Shown piece by piece: positions 1 through 8,865 of a stretch of DNA of 64,000 nt (position 1 is the stretch's first letter; each line of letters starts with the position of its first letter). The notes below the pieces were generated by a model. It ran no database searches and was not told the DNA's origin. It saw nothing but the letters and a program-made list of their open reading frames with translations. A program made the position numbers and the translations under genes. Origin of the DNA: Paenibacillus amylolyticus (lineage in GTDB: Bacteria > Bacillota > Bacilli > Paenibacillales > Paenibacillaceae); assembly GCF_003719335.1 (NCBI RefSeq), contig NZ_RIAS01000002.1, positions 614,360-678,359 on the forward strand, read 5' to 3'.

Positions 1-267
1 GTCATCGGTTCAATGGTCGGGCACAGTCTGTTCTATTGGATTATGTCACGCACTAATCCGCTGTTCCCAGCAACCTGGTTATACATATCGCCACCAATTG
101 CCGTTGGGCTCGGTGCGATCGTGTACGGAGAACATGTCAGTTGGGTGACGTGGGTCGGTGTCGTTTTGGTTATCTCGGGGCTGTTAACAATGAATGAGAA
201 GGTAAACAACTGGTTAAAGAAAGGAAAGCGTGTGAGGGCGAACGTTCGAACTTCTGAATCTGTTTAG
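1..267 (+). CDS. EamA/DMT-family transporter, C-terminal part (start lies outside the window)
   Basis: The reading frame is open from base 1 and ends with TAG at 265-267, so only the last 88 residues are present. Two hydrophobic helices are visible (about residues 22-38 and 45-60) with the short loop YGEHVSWVTWVG between them. That is the usual end of an EamA (drug/metabolite transporter) repeat, where GE in the second-last helix is typical. A basic tail of about 25 residues follows. The family exports metabolites or drugs across the cytoplasmic membrane, and the substrate cannot be told from this fragment. Family assignment is likely; function is open. Confidence 0.75.
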   Translation, partial: VIGSMVGHSLFYWIMSRTNPLFPATWLYISPPIAVGLGAIVYGEHVSWVTWVGVVLVISGLLTMNEKVNNWLKKGKRVRANVRTSESV

Positions 268-310
268 TAAAGTGATTTCTTCATTCCACCTATTCTAGTG
301 TCTTTTTAAC

Positions 311-350
311 AGCTCAATCTGGAAATCAGTAGTTAATTTCAGATTGAGCT
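311..350. terminator. bidirectional intrinsic terminator
   Basis: The arms AGCTCAATCTG and CAGATTGAGCT form a long stem, extended by AAAT/ATTT around a short loop. A T-rich stretch follows on the plus strand and a run of A precedes it, so it can end both the transporter transcript and the tetR-family transcript converging from the other side. Confidence 0.75.
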
Positions 351-355
351 ATTTG

Positions 356-925
356 TTATTTCAACAAGATTTTCTCGTTAACCAATAGATAGTAATACTC
401 ATCCATCTGTTCAGCTGTAATATTTTCTTCAAAATGATGTATCCACCAATTCACAAGTAAACTAATAACCCCTGAGTGAAACTCGACTGCAAGTTCTACG
501 GGAAGTGAGAATTGTTTACCTCTATTTTTTAATTCCATAAAATCCTGCTTGAATATTTCTTCGATGTATTTTCTGAAAAAATGTTTGAATCCCTCATCCT
601 TCTTTTGATTTTGGACCATTCTCTCCAGTACATTGCCTGACAAAATTGTAGCGATACTTTGCATAGGCTGTCGCAGTCTGTCTTCCACGTTCATTTGTAA
701 ATAATCCTGAAGGAGCGAAGTCAGGGTAGAGGACAACAGCGCGAATTTATCTTCAAAATGTTTATAGAACGTTGTTCGGTGCACCATGGCTTTATCGCAT
801 ATTTCGTTAACCGTAATGTTACTGAATAGCTGGCCTTGCTCACATAACAGAGTCAAAAGGGCCATCGTCAACAGTTTTTGAGTTCGAGCAACTCTCAAAT
901 CCGTTATTTTTCCAATTATTTTCAT
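356..925 (-). CDS. TetR/AcrR-family transcriptional regulator
   Basis: This 189-residue protein has an N-terminal helix-turn-helix. Residues about 15-60 contain NITVNEICDKAMVHRTTFYKHF, cut here at its key part VHRTTFYKHFEDK, the classic TetR recognition helix. The rest is a helical ligand-binding domain. An AAGGAA ribosome site lies upstream of the ATG at 925. The gene is divergent from the FAD-dependent oxidoreductase at 1082 across 156 AT-rich bases with repeats and a palindrome, so it probably represses that gene and itself, with release by a small ligand. Ligand unknown. Confidence 0.9.
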   Translation of the reverse strand: MKIIGKITDLRVARTQKLLTMALLTLLCEQGQLFSNITVNEICDKAMVHRTTFYKHFEDKFALLSSTLTSLLQDYLQMNVEDRLRQPMQSIATILSGNVLERMVQNQKKDEGFKHFFRKYIEEIFKQDFMELKNRGKQFSLPVELAVEFHSGVISLLVNWWIHHFEENITAEQMDEYYYLLVNEKILLK

Positions 926-1081
926 CTACACCATTTCCTTATTGTAGTTTAACTATATATTATTCTTAAATTGATTATTACTAAATAAGATATTTTAACT
1001 ATATATTAGTATTATAAGAAATATTTTGATTACTCTACAAGTGTAGATAAAATCTAACGTCATAGAAAGGATGGAAGAGAG
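926..1081. promoter_or_regulatory. divergent control region with operator-like repeats
   Basis: This AT-rich spacer lies between the TetR regulator and the oxidoreductase. The 15-mer TTTAACTATATATTA occurs twice in direct orientation, at 948-962 and 994-1008. A perfect inverted repeat TCTACA-AG-TGTAGA lies at 1034-1047. The same half site TCTACA occurs at 925-930, overlapping the regulator's start codon. These are good candidate TetR operators; binding itself is inferred. Confidence 0.55.
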
Positions 1082-2602
1082 ATGTCTGATATGAAAAGAG
1101 CTGTGGTGATCGGAGCAGGGATTGCGGGGTTAATCACTGCAAGAATGTTATCTGATTATTATGATGAGGTATGTATTATCGAGCGAGATGAATTGCCTTC
1201 TGAGCCGTCGAACCGGCAGGGAGTCCCTCAATCTTTTCATCCACATCGGGTATTACCGCGCGGCGGACTCATTCTGGAGCATTACTTTCCCGGGTACAAT
1301 GATGAATTGATTGCACTTGGCGCCATTCCTTCACATGAAGAAGAGATTGTGAATGCAAATAAATACGGTAAATTTAATCATAAAGTGAATGCTTCTTTCA
1401 TCGAAATTGCATCAAGCAGCAGACCCTTGCTGGAATGGGTACTGCGGAAGCGAGTGCAGAATATAAGTCATATCCGCTTTTTAACGAATACGGAAGTTAC
1501 CGGGCTGATGGTTTCGGAAGATCAGAGTTCCATTATAGGCGTTTATACAAAGGAAAGACGCTCGGAGAGTCGGAAAGAAAGACGGGCTGATATGGTGATT
1601 GATGCCTCAGGGCGTTCCTCCAAATTGATTAAATGGCTTGATCAGATCGGATTATCTGTACCGGAGCCCGAGGTGTTGAAGGTATCTCTTGGCTACAGTA
1701 CCCGGTATTATAAGATACCATCTCTTATTCAAAACGAATGGAAAACGATATTGACAGAATCAGATCCCGAGCAAGGTATTCGTGCAGGTATGTTGTGGCG
1801 CATTGAAAATGATATCGCTGGAATGCTGCTTTTCAATGCAGGAGGAGATGCATATCCTTCGACCCATCCCGATGAGTTTCAGGAACAAATGAAGCATCTG
1901 TTTGCTTCAAATGAAATCATGGAGTTGGCGGAACGGCTGGAACCTTTCCAGGGACCGAGGGGATACCGCATTTCCGAGTCTATCCGTCAACATTATGAAC
2001 GCATGGAGGACTGGCCTTCCGGATTACTCGTCCTTGGCGATGCATTTTGCAGCTTTGATCCGATTCATGGACAAGGAATGACGGTTGCTGCCATTGAAGC
2101 CGATACGATAAGAAAATGTTTGGAGCTGCAGCGAGTACATCCTGAGTCGAAGTTTGAGCTCAAAGTGCTGCGTCGGATGCAGCAAGCCATTGAACCGGCA
2201 TGGTGGCTTAGTTCTGTAGCTGACTTGCGTTGGAGAGGTGTTGAACATGTTGGGTCATCTCAACCACGAGGGGTTACTTTTGCTCAGAAATATATCAATT
2301 TGTTTACGAAGCAGGCGATGAAAAAGGCGATGTATGAAAAAGATACTCATCTTTTTTTCATACAGTTTCTGACGAATGCTTTGATTCTTCCTCCGGGTGA
2401 ATATTTCAATGGTGGCGTACTGAAGATGATCCTGAATGACAATGGTTCCGAGGAAGAAATGGCGTTAAGAGCAGAGCTTGGTGTACAAGATCCCGAGCTG
2501 TTCCAGCAGAGGATAGATGAGCTCATTCCATCATTTCAGCTGGAACATGATGAACAGATCGAGAAGCTGCTGGAAACTTTTCAACATGCCATGAGCGAAT
2601 AA
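1082..2602 (+). CDS. FAD-dependent oxidoreductase / aromatic-hydroxylase-like flavoprotein
   Basis: A 506-residue flavoprotein. Residues about 7-37 form the Rossmann dinucleotide-binding motif (VVIGAGIAGLITA, ending in the acidic IIERDE). A second FAD motif (LVLGDAFCSFDPIHGQGM) sits at about residues 320-337. Both are typical of the PHBH-type monooxygenase and geranylgeranyl-reductase superfamily. No signal peptide is seen. The start is supported by AAGGATGG seven bases upstream. It is divergent from a TetR regulator, as is usual for inducible detoxifying or antibiotic-modifying monooxygenases, but the substrate is unknown. The last 100 residues have no feature I recognise. Confidence 0.8.
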   Translation: MSDMKRAVVIGAGIAGLITARMLSDYYDEVCIIERDELPSEPSNRQGVPQSFHPHRVLPRGGLILEHYFPGYNDELIALGAIPSHEEEIVNANKYGKFNHKVNASFIEIASSSRPLLEWVLRKRVQNISHIRFLTNTEVTGLMVSEDQSSIIGVYTKERRSESRKERRADMVIDASGRSSKLIKWLDQIGLSVPEPEVLKVSLGYSTRYYKIPSLIQNEWKTILTESDPEQGIRAGMLWRIENDIAGMLLFNAGGDAYPSTHPDEFQEQMKHLFASNEIMELAERLEPFQGPRGYRISESIRQHYERMEDWPSGLLVLGDAFCSFDPIHGQGMTVAAIEADTIRKCLELQRVHPESKFELKVLRRMQQAIEPAWWLSSVADLRWRGVEHVGSSQPRGVTFAQKYINLFTKQAMKKAMYEKDTHLFFIQFLTNALILPPGEYFNGGVLKMILNDNGSEEEMALRAELGVQDPELFQQRIDELIPSFQLEHDEQIEKLLETFQHAMSE

Positions 2603-2612
2603 GAGGGATAAC

Positions 2613-2789
2613 ATGAAAAACACAATGTTAAATTTCATAGCTAGTATTATTATTTCTCTCATTGTATTTTTTGTCGTTTTGTTTTTGGTCGCAGTTCCAG
2701 ATACAAATCGTGTCATTTTATCAATAGCGATTACGATATCACTTCAATTATCTTTACTCACTGCCATATTGCTCTCAAAACAAAAATAA
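2613..2789 (+). CDS. small membrane protein, 58 residues
   Basis: A short ORF begins 10 bases after the oxidoreductase stop, behind a GAGGG ribosome site, and ends just before a terminator. It encodes two hydrophobic segments (about residues 6-28 and 33-53) separated by the polar turn PDTNR, with a basic tail. The spacing implies co-transcription with the flavoprotein. No family is recognised, so this is an uncharacterised membrane peptide. Confidence 0.5.
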   Translation: MKNTMLNFIASIIISLIVFFVVLFLVAVPDTNRVILSIAITISLQLSLLTAILLSKQK

Positions 2790-2790
2790 T

Positions 2791-2841
2791 AAAAAACAGT
2801 CTGGAACCACACATTTTTGTGTTATCCGGACTGTTTTTTTT
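2791..2841. terminator. bidirectional terminator
   Basis: The stem AACAGTCTGG / CCGGACTGTT is flanked by A-run and T-run tails. It separates the plus-strand oxidoreductase unit from the converging HAD phosphatase gene. Confidence 0.8.
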
Positions 2842-2856
2842 GTTAACGTCTTATGT

Positions 2857-3660
2857 TTACTTTGTGTTCAGTACAAATTTCTCGATAACCTCTTTTACGC
2901 CGTCTTCGTTGTTGCTCGCTGTAATATAGTCCGCTAATTCTTTCAGCGCAGGGATGGCATTGCCCATGGCTACACCCAGACCAGCGACTTCCAGCATCTC
3001 GTGATCGTTCCAGGAGTCGCCAATGGCGATACACTCGCTGAGTTGGTGACCAAAGTGGTCAGCCAGGAACGTCAGAGCATGACCTTTCGTACCTTCTTTA
3101 TGCATGATTTCGAGGAAATAAGGCTTGGATTTGGTAATATGCACTTCAGGTCCGAGCAACTCACGCAGCTCTACAGCTACTTGATCCAGATAGTCAGGCT
3201 CGTCGATGATGAGCAGTTTTGGCGTTGGTTGTTCAATGACTTTGATGAAGTCAGACTCGATGTAATATTGTGTGCCGTTTAACTTGGCATAATCGAGCAG
3301 TTTCTGGTTTTCCTCACGAGCGTACAGCTTGTCGTCAATGTATGTTTGCAGGTGCAGATTTTTCTCCAGACAGTAGTCAAATAGTTTGCGGGAAGCTTCT
3401 TGCGGTACATAGCGCTCATAGAGCACCTTTTCATCCAGCAAGTTCTTTACCAATGCACCTTGATATGTGATGATCGGCACGTTCAGCTTGGTTTGGCGAG
3501 CAAGTGCCTGTGCGGAAGCGTAAGCACGTCCTGTAGCGAGGGTTACAACTACGCCGTGTGCTACCGCTTGTTCCAAAGCCGTTTGCGTAGCGGGTGTAAC
3601 TTCCTTGTTGTCGTTAATCAGGGTGTCATCGATGTCGATGGCAATCAGTTTGTAAGTCAT
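2857..3660 (-). CDS. Cof-type HAD-superfamily phosphatase
   Basis: A 267-residue protein. The start at 3660 is chosen because AAGGAGAG lies a few bases upstream and the protein then opens directly with MTYKLIAIDIDDTL, HAD motif I (nucleophile and acid Asp). Motif IV is GDSWNDHEM near residue 215. A C2B-type cap fills the middle, as in the Cof/YwpJ/YidA group, which dephosphorylates sugar phosphates, FMN or other small phosphates in the cytoplasm. The exact substrate cannot be read from sequence. Copy A of the structured repeat described below lies just upstream on the same strand. Confidence 0.9.
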   Translation of the reverse strand: MTYKLIAIDIDDTLINDNKEVTPATQTALEQAVAHGVVVTLATGRAYASAQALARQTKLNVPIITYQGALVKNLLDEKVLYERYVPQEASRKLFDYCLEKNLHLQTYIDDKLYAREENQKLLDYAKLNGTQYYIESDFIKVIEQPTPKLLIIDEPDYLDQVAVELRELLGPEVHITKSKPYFLEIMHKEGTKGHALTFLADHFGHQLSECIAIGDSWNDHEMLEVAGLGVAMGNAIPALKELADYITASNNEDGVKEVIEKFVLNTK

Positions 3661-3721
3661 GCGATGTTTCTCTCCTTTTTTATCTGCTTCTATTTCATTG
3701 AACGAAACAGTCTCACGCAAA

Positions 3722-3890
3722 AACTACGATGACAGAATAACCTTTCAATCACTGTTATCCCCGGATTTTTTTGATCTTTATATTTCATAAAGAGAAAATC
3801 CGGTGATAAGCATATGCTTCCGATGTAGCTTTCTTGCAGAAAGCTTTTAGGCGAACGCTTCGCTTTTCCAGGTTTTTTCTGTCCTCTCCG
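3722..3890 (-). repeat. structured intergenic repeat, copy A
   Basis: Read on the minus strand, this element begins CGGAGAGGACAG and ends TGTCATCG at 3735-3728. It matches the elements at 9343-9512 and 36231-36400 over almost its whole length. It contains, in order, small hairpins GCGAA-GCG-TTCGC and AGCTTTCT-GCA-AGAAAGCT, the palindrome AAGCATATGCTT, and a long stem CCGGATTTT...AAAATCCGG with inner stem CTTTAT/ATAAAG. It ends 67 bases before the HAD phosphatase start codon, in the same orientation. Confidence 0.85.
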
Positions 3891-3950
3891 TTGCTGTGAT
3901 TCTATTTCGTTCAAACAATCTATACCCATCTAAATGTCGTATTTGCTTTA

Positions 3951-4955
3951 TTACTCTTCCAGGAAAACAAGACCGATAAAGTCTTCCAGCTCCAGGTTGC
4001 CGAAGTAATGCTTCACATCCAGACCTTCCAGTGCGGAGCGAACCTCAGTCTCGTCATAACGCTTGCCGCGCAACATGTTCTCGATATCCGCTACATCGCC
4101 AACACCGAAGAAATCGCCGAAGATTTTGATATCTTCGATGCGTCCATCCTTGATGTTCATGCGCAGATCGATGATGCCTACCGGGAATTTGCGGGTATGC
4201 TTTACATTGCTTTCCGGTGACAAGCCGTAGTTCCAGTCCCAGTTGTTATAACGCTCGGCCGAGATTTCCTTGATTTTGTCCCAGTCCTTCTCAGTCAGCT
4301 TGTACTGAGGAACGTCCTGCGGCTCCATGCGGAAAATGTGACGAAGCAACTCATCACGGAACTCTTCAATCGTCAGGTTGGTGTCAATCAGATCACGAAT
4401 GTTGGCAACGCGGCTGCGTACCGACTTGGTGCTCTTGGATTTGAATTTCTCGGGATTGACGTTCAGAGAAGCCTGAACATGCTCCAGATTCAGATCAAAC
4501 ATCAAGGTACCGTGGCTGAACATGCGTCCGCGGGTGGCGAATTGTGCGTTGCCCGAAATTTTCTTTTCACCGACTTGCAGATCATTGCGCCCGGTCAATT
4601 CGGCATTAACGCCAAGTTCTTGTAACGCTTCAACCACAGGCTGGGTGAATTTGCGGAAGTTGTGGAAGGATTGACCGTCATCCGCCGTAATGAAACTGAA
4701 GTTCAGGTTGCCCAGATCATGATACACTGCTCCCCCTCCGGAAAGACGACGCACCACCTGCACACCGTTATCCTGAACGTATTCGATATTAATCTCTTCA
4801 ATCGTATTTTGGTGTTTGCCAATGATGATCGACGGACGGTTGATGTAAAACAGCAGGTAGCTGTCATCCTCCATCGGCAAATGTTTCAAAATGTACTCCT
4901 CAATCGCGAGGTTTACAGAAGGATCTGTAATGCCCTGGTTATCTACAAACAGCAT
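3951..4955 (-). CDS. lplA: lipoate-protein ligase A
   Basis: A 334-residue enzyme that activates free lipoate with ATP and transfers lipoyl-AMP to lysines of E2 and H proteins. The start at 4955 is preferred over 4961 because GGAGG then lies seven bases upstream. The LplA core is clear: VRRLSGGGAVYHD and LGNLNFSFI near residues 70-90, then the catalytic-lysine region VGEKKISGNAQ near residue 133, and a C-terminal accessory domain from about residue 245. The gene lies upstream of the HAD phosphatase on the same strand with 290 bases between, mostly occupied by the repeat. Confidence 0.93.
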   Translation of the reverse strand: MLFVDNQGITDPSVNLAIEEYILKHLPMEDDSYLLFYINRPSIIIGKHQNTIEEINIEYVQDNGVQVVRRLSGGGAVYHDLGNLNFSFITADDGQSFHNFRKFTQPVVEALQELGVNAELTGRNDLQVGEKKISGNAQFATRGRMFSHGTLMFDLNLEHVQASLNVNPEKFKSKSTKSVRSRVANIRDLIDTNLTIEEFRDELLRHIFRMEPQDVPQYKLTEKDWDKIKEISAERYNNWDWNYGLSPESNVKHTRKFPVGIIDLRMNIKDGRIEDIKIFGDFFGVGDVADIENMLRGKRYDETEVRSALEGLDVKHYFGNLELEDFIGLVFLEE

Positions 4956-5215
4956 GGTCATTCCTCCATTAATGTATGTGAGAGGCGCTTAGCCCCTTAT
5001 GTAGTGATACTCGTGCAAAAGAATCAGAAAACCGAAGTCCTGAAATTCCTCTTCTATTGTAAACGAATTGTCGTTGGGACACAAAGAAAACAAGTAGACA
5101 CGATGGAATTGGACTGACTTATGATAAACAGATGAATGGAGAAGGAATGCAGGATTGACCCATCCCTCCTATGCCATCCATAATAAAAAGAACATACAGA
5201 GAGGATGACGGAAGA

Positions 5216-6406
5216 ATGACCGGTTATATCGAAGTGTTCGGACATGGTGGAGATGTGGAGACCGCAGCTTCGAGGTTTGGTGGGAGGGCAGCGGATTTTC
5301 TGGATTTTAGCGCTAATATCAACCCATTAGGTCCTCCCAAAGAGGTTTTGGAAGCATTACAGCAAGGTCTGCATTCGGTGCTTCGTTACCCTGACCCGGG
5401 CCATCGGGGATTCAAAGCACTCCTGAGCGAACGCTTGGGAGTAACACAAGAGCAGATTTCCGTAGGGAATGGTGCGGCTGAAAGTATGGCATTGATCCTG
5501 CTGGCACTTGCTCCGCGCAAGGTTGGCACGGTGGAACCGGGTTTCTCGGAATATCGCGCTTTGGCACGGCAATTTGGTGCGGAGGTTCTGCATACGGAAG
5601 GCCTTGAAGAACTGAATTGGCAAGCGGCGCCTGAACGTATCGAACAGTTGATGGAAAAGGTAGACCTGCTTTTTCTTGGACAGCCCAACAACCCGAACGG
5701 TGTGCAATATCCAGTGGAGGTGCTTCACAGGCTCGCCCGCAAAGCCGAAGAGACGGATACAGTGCTCGTTATTGACGAGGCTTTTATCGACTTTATTTCA
5801 CCGTCCCTGCGACAGACACTTGCTCCAGATCTGAATAAATATTCGCATGTGATCATCATCCGTTCGATGACGAAGTTTTATGCGATTCCGGGTTTGAGAC
5901 TCGGGTACGCCATAGGCAGCGCAAGATACATACAGGCGATGACGGAGAAACAGGTCACCTGGAGCGTCAACGGACTGGCTCTTATTGCAGGAGAAGCCTG
6001 TCTGCGCAGCCGGGAACATTTCGAGCAGGACACGATATCGCAAATTACACATGAACGGACACGTTTAATCCAAGCACTGGAGTCGTGTGGGTGCAGTGTA
6101 ACGCCGGGTGAAGCCAATTTTATTCTGGCGCGTGTGCCGGAACCTTGGACAGCGGCTTCCGTGCAGGAAGCTTTGGGGCGGCGGGGCATTCTGATTCGCA
6201 GCTGTGCCATGTATCCGGGGCTTGAGGCAGGACATGTACGCTTTGCGGTCAAAGGTGCTGAAGCCAACGACAGGTTGCTTGACGGACTCAGAAGTGTGCT
6301 TGAACGAAGCGGGGATCTGGACGTGAATCCGGCATCTGCCGATCAGGGGAGTCAGCAGGATCATACGCAACATTTTGAAAAAACAAAGGGAGGGAAGCGG
6401 TTGTGA
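5216..6406 (+). CDS. cobD: threonine-phosphate decarboxylase (CobD), PLP aminotransferase fold
   Basis: A 396-residue fold-type I PLP enzyme. It makes (R)-1-amino-2-propanol phosphate, the linker of the cobalamin lower ligand, from L-threonine phosphate. Visible motifs are FSANINPLGPP near residue 35, GNGAAES for phosphate binding, DEAFIDF near residue 190, and the Schiff-base lysine in SMTKFYAIPG near residue 220. The start at 5216 begins MTGYIEVFGHGG. An in-frame ATG at 5171 exists but has no ribosome site. The last 30 residues form a polar tail. It is first in the cobD-cbiZ-cbiB-cobC unit, and its stop overlaps the next start by four bases. Confidence 0.88.
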   Translation: MTGYIEVFGHGGDVETAASRFGGRAADFLDFSANINPLGPPKEVLEALQQGLHSVLRYPDPGHRGFKALLSERLGVTQEQISVGNGAAESMALILLALAPRKVGTVEPGFSEYRALARQFGAEVLHTEGLEELNWQAAPERIEQLMEKVDLLFLGQPNNPNGVQYPVEVLHRLARKAEETDTVLVIDEAFIDFISPSLRQTLAPDLNKYSHVIIIRSMTKFYAIPGLRLGYAIGSARYIQAMTEKQVTWSVNGLALIAGEACLRSREHFEQDTISQITHERTRLIQALESCGCSVTPGEANFILARVPEPWTAASVQEALGRRGILIRSCAMYPGLEAGHVRFAVKGAEANDRLLDGLRSVLERSGDLDVNPASADQGSQQDHTQHFEKTKGGKRL

Positions 6407-7197
6407 CACTCCCGTTTTATGACTATTTTACAGATGGAAAAAGAGACGAGAATATCTATGTATCCTCTTCCTGGCCGGGTCTGCACATCTCTGCTCATGA
6501 ACGGCATGTTAAAGCACAGAGCCCACAACCTGCTCTCGCACTTTCCAGCGCAGTATACGGCGGTGGTATGCTCGAATTAAATCGTGTATTTAACATCTAT
6601 GTGGACAAACACTACCGATGTGATGATCCACCCCGTGATATCGCAGAGGCGCTGTATGAATGGCAAGAGCAAGCCGATCAGTGTGCAGGGTTGTTAACTG
6701 CGGTCAGAATGGAGCATACCTCCATTCAGGAGTATACGAGTTCAGCATTCGGTCTGTTGTGCTGTACGACTGCAGGCGTATCCAATGCAGCACGGGCAAG
6801 TTCGGAGAGAACTGTTTTTGATGTGCATGGGGAAAAACAAAACAGAATTTCATATATCCCCGGTACGATTAATATCATGCTGTGGTTCAACGGACAGATG
6901 ACCCCAGGGGCGATGGTTAATGCGGTTCAGACGGCAGTGGAGGCCAAGGCTGCTGCTCTTGCCGATGCAGGTATTGCCGATATGGAGAACGGACTTCCTG
7001 CCACAGGTACAACAACCGATGCCATTGTACTTGCTGTACGTCAGGACGAGCATGAAACAAAGCCGATTCACGCATATGCGGGTACGGCTACTGCTTTGGG
7101 CGCGGTTATCGGCAGACTGGTATATGACACGGTGACAGAAAGCCTTCAGGCCGGATTGCGATGGAAAGAAAGGAACGGGCACAGTAATGACATTTGA
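6403..7197 (+). CDS. cbiZ: adenosylcobinamide amidohydrolase (CbiZ)
   Basis: A 264-residue protein starting with GTG inside the cobD stop (GTGA overlap). CbiZ cleaves the aminopropanol side chain of adenosylcobinamide or of unsuitable cobamides to give adenosylcobyric acid, letting the cell rebuild a scavenged corrinoid with its own lower ligand. The family signature GTTTDAIVLA-like TGTTTDAIVLAV lies near residues 203-214, preceded by FNGQMTPGAMVNAVQTAVEAK. Its stop overlaps cbiB by 11 bases, so it is clearly in the operon. It marks the locus as a salvage and remodelling unit. Confidence 0.87.
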   Translation: MTLPFYDYFTDGKRDENIYVSSSWPGLHISAHERHVKAQSPQPALALSSAVYGGGMLELNRVFNIYVDKHYRCDDPPRDIAEALYEWQEQADQCAGLLTAVRMEHTSIQEYTSSAFGLLCCTTAGVSNAARASSERTVFDVHGEKQNRISYIPGTINIMLWFNGQMTPGAMVNAVQTAVEAKAAALADAGIADMENGLPATGTTTDAIVLAVRQDEHETKPIHAYAGTATALGAVIGRLVYDTVTESLQAGLRWKERNGHSNDI

Positions 7198-8212
7198 ATT
7201 GGAGCATCTATGGACATCATCGTTCTGGATTGGCATGTCTGGAGCTTGGATCATCATTCTTGCATACATATTAGACCGATGCATCGGAGACCCGCGCTGG
7301 ATTCCGCATCCCGTTATCGGCATGGGGAAAAGCATCTCGGCACTGGAGCGTGTTATTCGTGCACGTGTACATACAGATATGGGACTGAAAAAAGCGGGGA
7401 TCTGGTTCCCGATCTTGATTGCAGGGGGGGCTTTTGCTGTCACATGGGGTCTTCTCCTTCTGCTGGGTCTGATTCATCCGATCTTGGCGGCTGCAGCCGA
7501 AATTATCCTGATCGCAACAACGATTGCTTCCAAAGGGTTGCGTGATGCAGGCATGGAAGTGTACCGCCACCTGAAACAGCAGGATTGGCCTGGAGCCAGG
7601 CGTTCACTCGGCATGATTGTTGGACGTGATACGGCGCATCTGGACGAGCCGGAGGTTGTTCGGGGAACGGTGGAGACCGTTGCGGAAAACATTGTGGATG
7701 CCATTGTGTCGCCGCTATTCTATGCGCTCATTGGCGGTGCTCCGCTGGCTATGGCCTACCGTGCCGTCAATACGCTGGATTCCATGGTTGGATATAAAAA
7801 TGATAAATATCTGCATCTCGGCTGGGCCTCCGCCCGGCTTGATGATTGGGCTAACTGGATTCCCGCGCGCGTGACCGCTCTGCTGTTAATTGTAGGCGCA
7901 TGGGTGCTAAAACTGGATGCCAAAGGCGCAGCGCGTATGGTTTCTCGGGACGCGAGGCTGCATCCCAGCCCGAATAGCGGTTTTCCCGAGTCGGCAGTGG
8001 CTGGAGCGCTAGGCATTCGGCTGGGCGGGCATAACGTGTATCACGGCGTTGCTTCATTTCGAGCTTATATGGGCGAAGCTGCGCGGCCGATGGAGTCGGA
8101 AGATATCGTGCGAACGACACGACTGATGTTTTGGTCAGCGGGAGCTTTTGTGAGCCTTTGTTTCTTGGCAACCTGGGGTGTGTGGTTAGCAGGAGGTGCG
8201 TTGTTGTGGTAA
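7187..8212 (+). CDS. cbiB: adenosylcobinamide-phosphate synthase (CbiB)
   Basis: A 341-residue membrane protein that attaches aminopropanol (phosphate) to adenosylcobyric acid. Family marks are LDRCIGDPRWIPHPVIGMGK near residue 30 (shown here to 20 residues), RDTAHLDE near residue 148, the stretch NIVDAIVSPLFYALIGG and YRAVNTLDSMVGYKND near residue 195, and HPSPNSGFPESAVAGALG near residue 265. About four to five hydrophobic segments are present. It takes the product of CbiZ and the CobD-made linker, both encoded just upstream. It overlaps cbiZ by 11 bases and cobC by 7. Confidence 0.92.
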   Translation: MTFELEHLWTSSFWIGMSGAWIIILAYILDRCIGDPRWIPHPVIGMGKSISALERVIRARVHTDMGLKKAGIWFPILIAGGAFAVTWGLLLLLGLIHPILAAAAEIILIATTIASKGLRDAGMEVYRHLKQQDWPGARRSLGMIVGRDTAHLDEPEVVRGTVETVAENIVDAIVSPLFYALIGGAPLAMAYRAVNTLDSMVGYKNDKYLHLGWASARLDDWANWIPARVTALLLIVGAWVLKLDAKGAARMVSRDARLHPSPNSGFPESAVAGALGIRLGGHNVYHGVASFRAYMGEAARPMESEDIVRTTRLMFWSAGAFVSLCFLATWGVWLAGGALLW

Positions 8213-8865
8213 TTAAGGAATTAGAACAGCTTGGATCAAAACAGTTTTCGTCGAAGCGGAGCATCGTACTGATCCGTCATGGAACAACCCAGTGGAATGT
8301 GGAAAAAAAATATTTGGGCCATACCGACATTGGCCTGTTGCCTGACGCGCAAGAAGAGCTGGCTCTGCTGAGCGAGCAGTGCCGCAATCTCACATGGGAT
8401 GCGGTGTATTGCAGTGATCTGCTTCGTTGCCGTCAGACGCTGGCACACATTGCACCGCAGATGATTGAGCAAGCGGCGTTTGATTCGCGCCTGCGCGAGA
8501 ATCATTTTGGACAATGGGAAGGCCTGAATTATGAGCAATTGAAGGATAATCTCTTGTACCGGAGCTGGATTGATGATCCCCGCAAGGTATTCCCCCCTGA
8601 AGGAGAAGCGTGGCGGACTTTCGCGGAACGAGTGGATTCTTTTCTGCACGAACATATCTGGTCGGAGCATTCACATAAAAATTCACACAAGACACTTATT
8701 GTGACACATGGAGGTGTGATCCGTTATATGATGTCCCGGCTCATCAACGGCGTGGGGTTTTGGGATACACATGTCATCCCTGGACAGGCTATTCAGGTTG
8801 ATCTTGAAAAGCAAGGGGATCACTGGCTTGGCAGACGAGTGAATTTTCCGTACATCGGGTTGTAA
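8206..8865 (+). CDS. cobC: histidine-phosphatase-family protein, probable alpha-ribazole phosphatase (CobC)
   Basis: A 219-residue protein with the phosphoglycerate-mutase-like active site VLIRHGTTQWN near residue 22 and the second histidine in LIVTHGGVIRYM near residue 170. In a cobalamin operon this fold is expected to remove the 5'-phosphate of alpha-ribazole phosphate or cobalamin phosphate. The GTG start at 8206 is chosen because AGGAGG ends nine bases before it; a longer frame reaching into cbiB lacks a ribosome site. The stop codon overlaps the -35 box of the promoter driving the next transcription unit. Confidence 0.82.
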   Translation: MVIKELEQLGSKQFSSKRSIVLIRHGTTQWNVEKKYLGHTDIGLLPDAQEELALLSEQCRNLTWDAVYCSDLLRCRQTLAHIAPQMIEQAAFDSRLRENHFGQWEGLNYEQLKDNLLYRSWIDDPRKVFPPEGEAWRTFAERVDSFLHEHIWSEHSHKNSHKTLIVTHGGVIRYMMSRLINGVGFWDTHVIPGQAIQVDLEKQGDHWLGRRVNFPYIGL

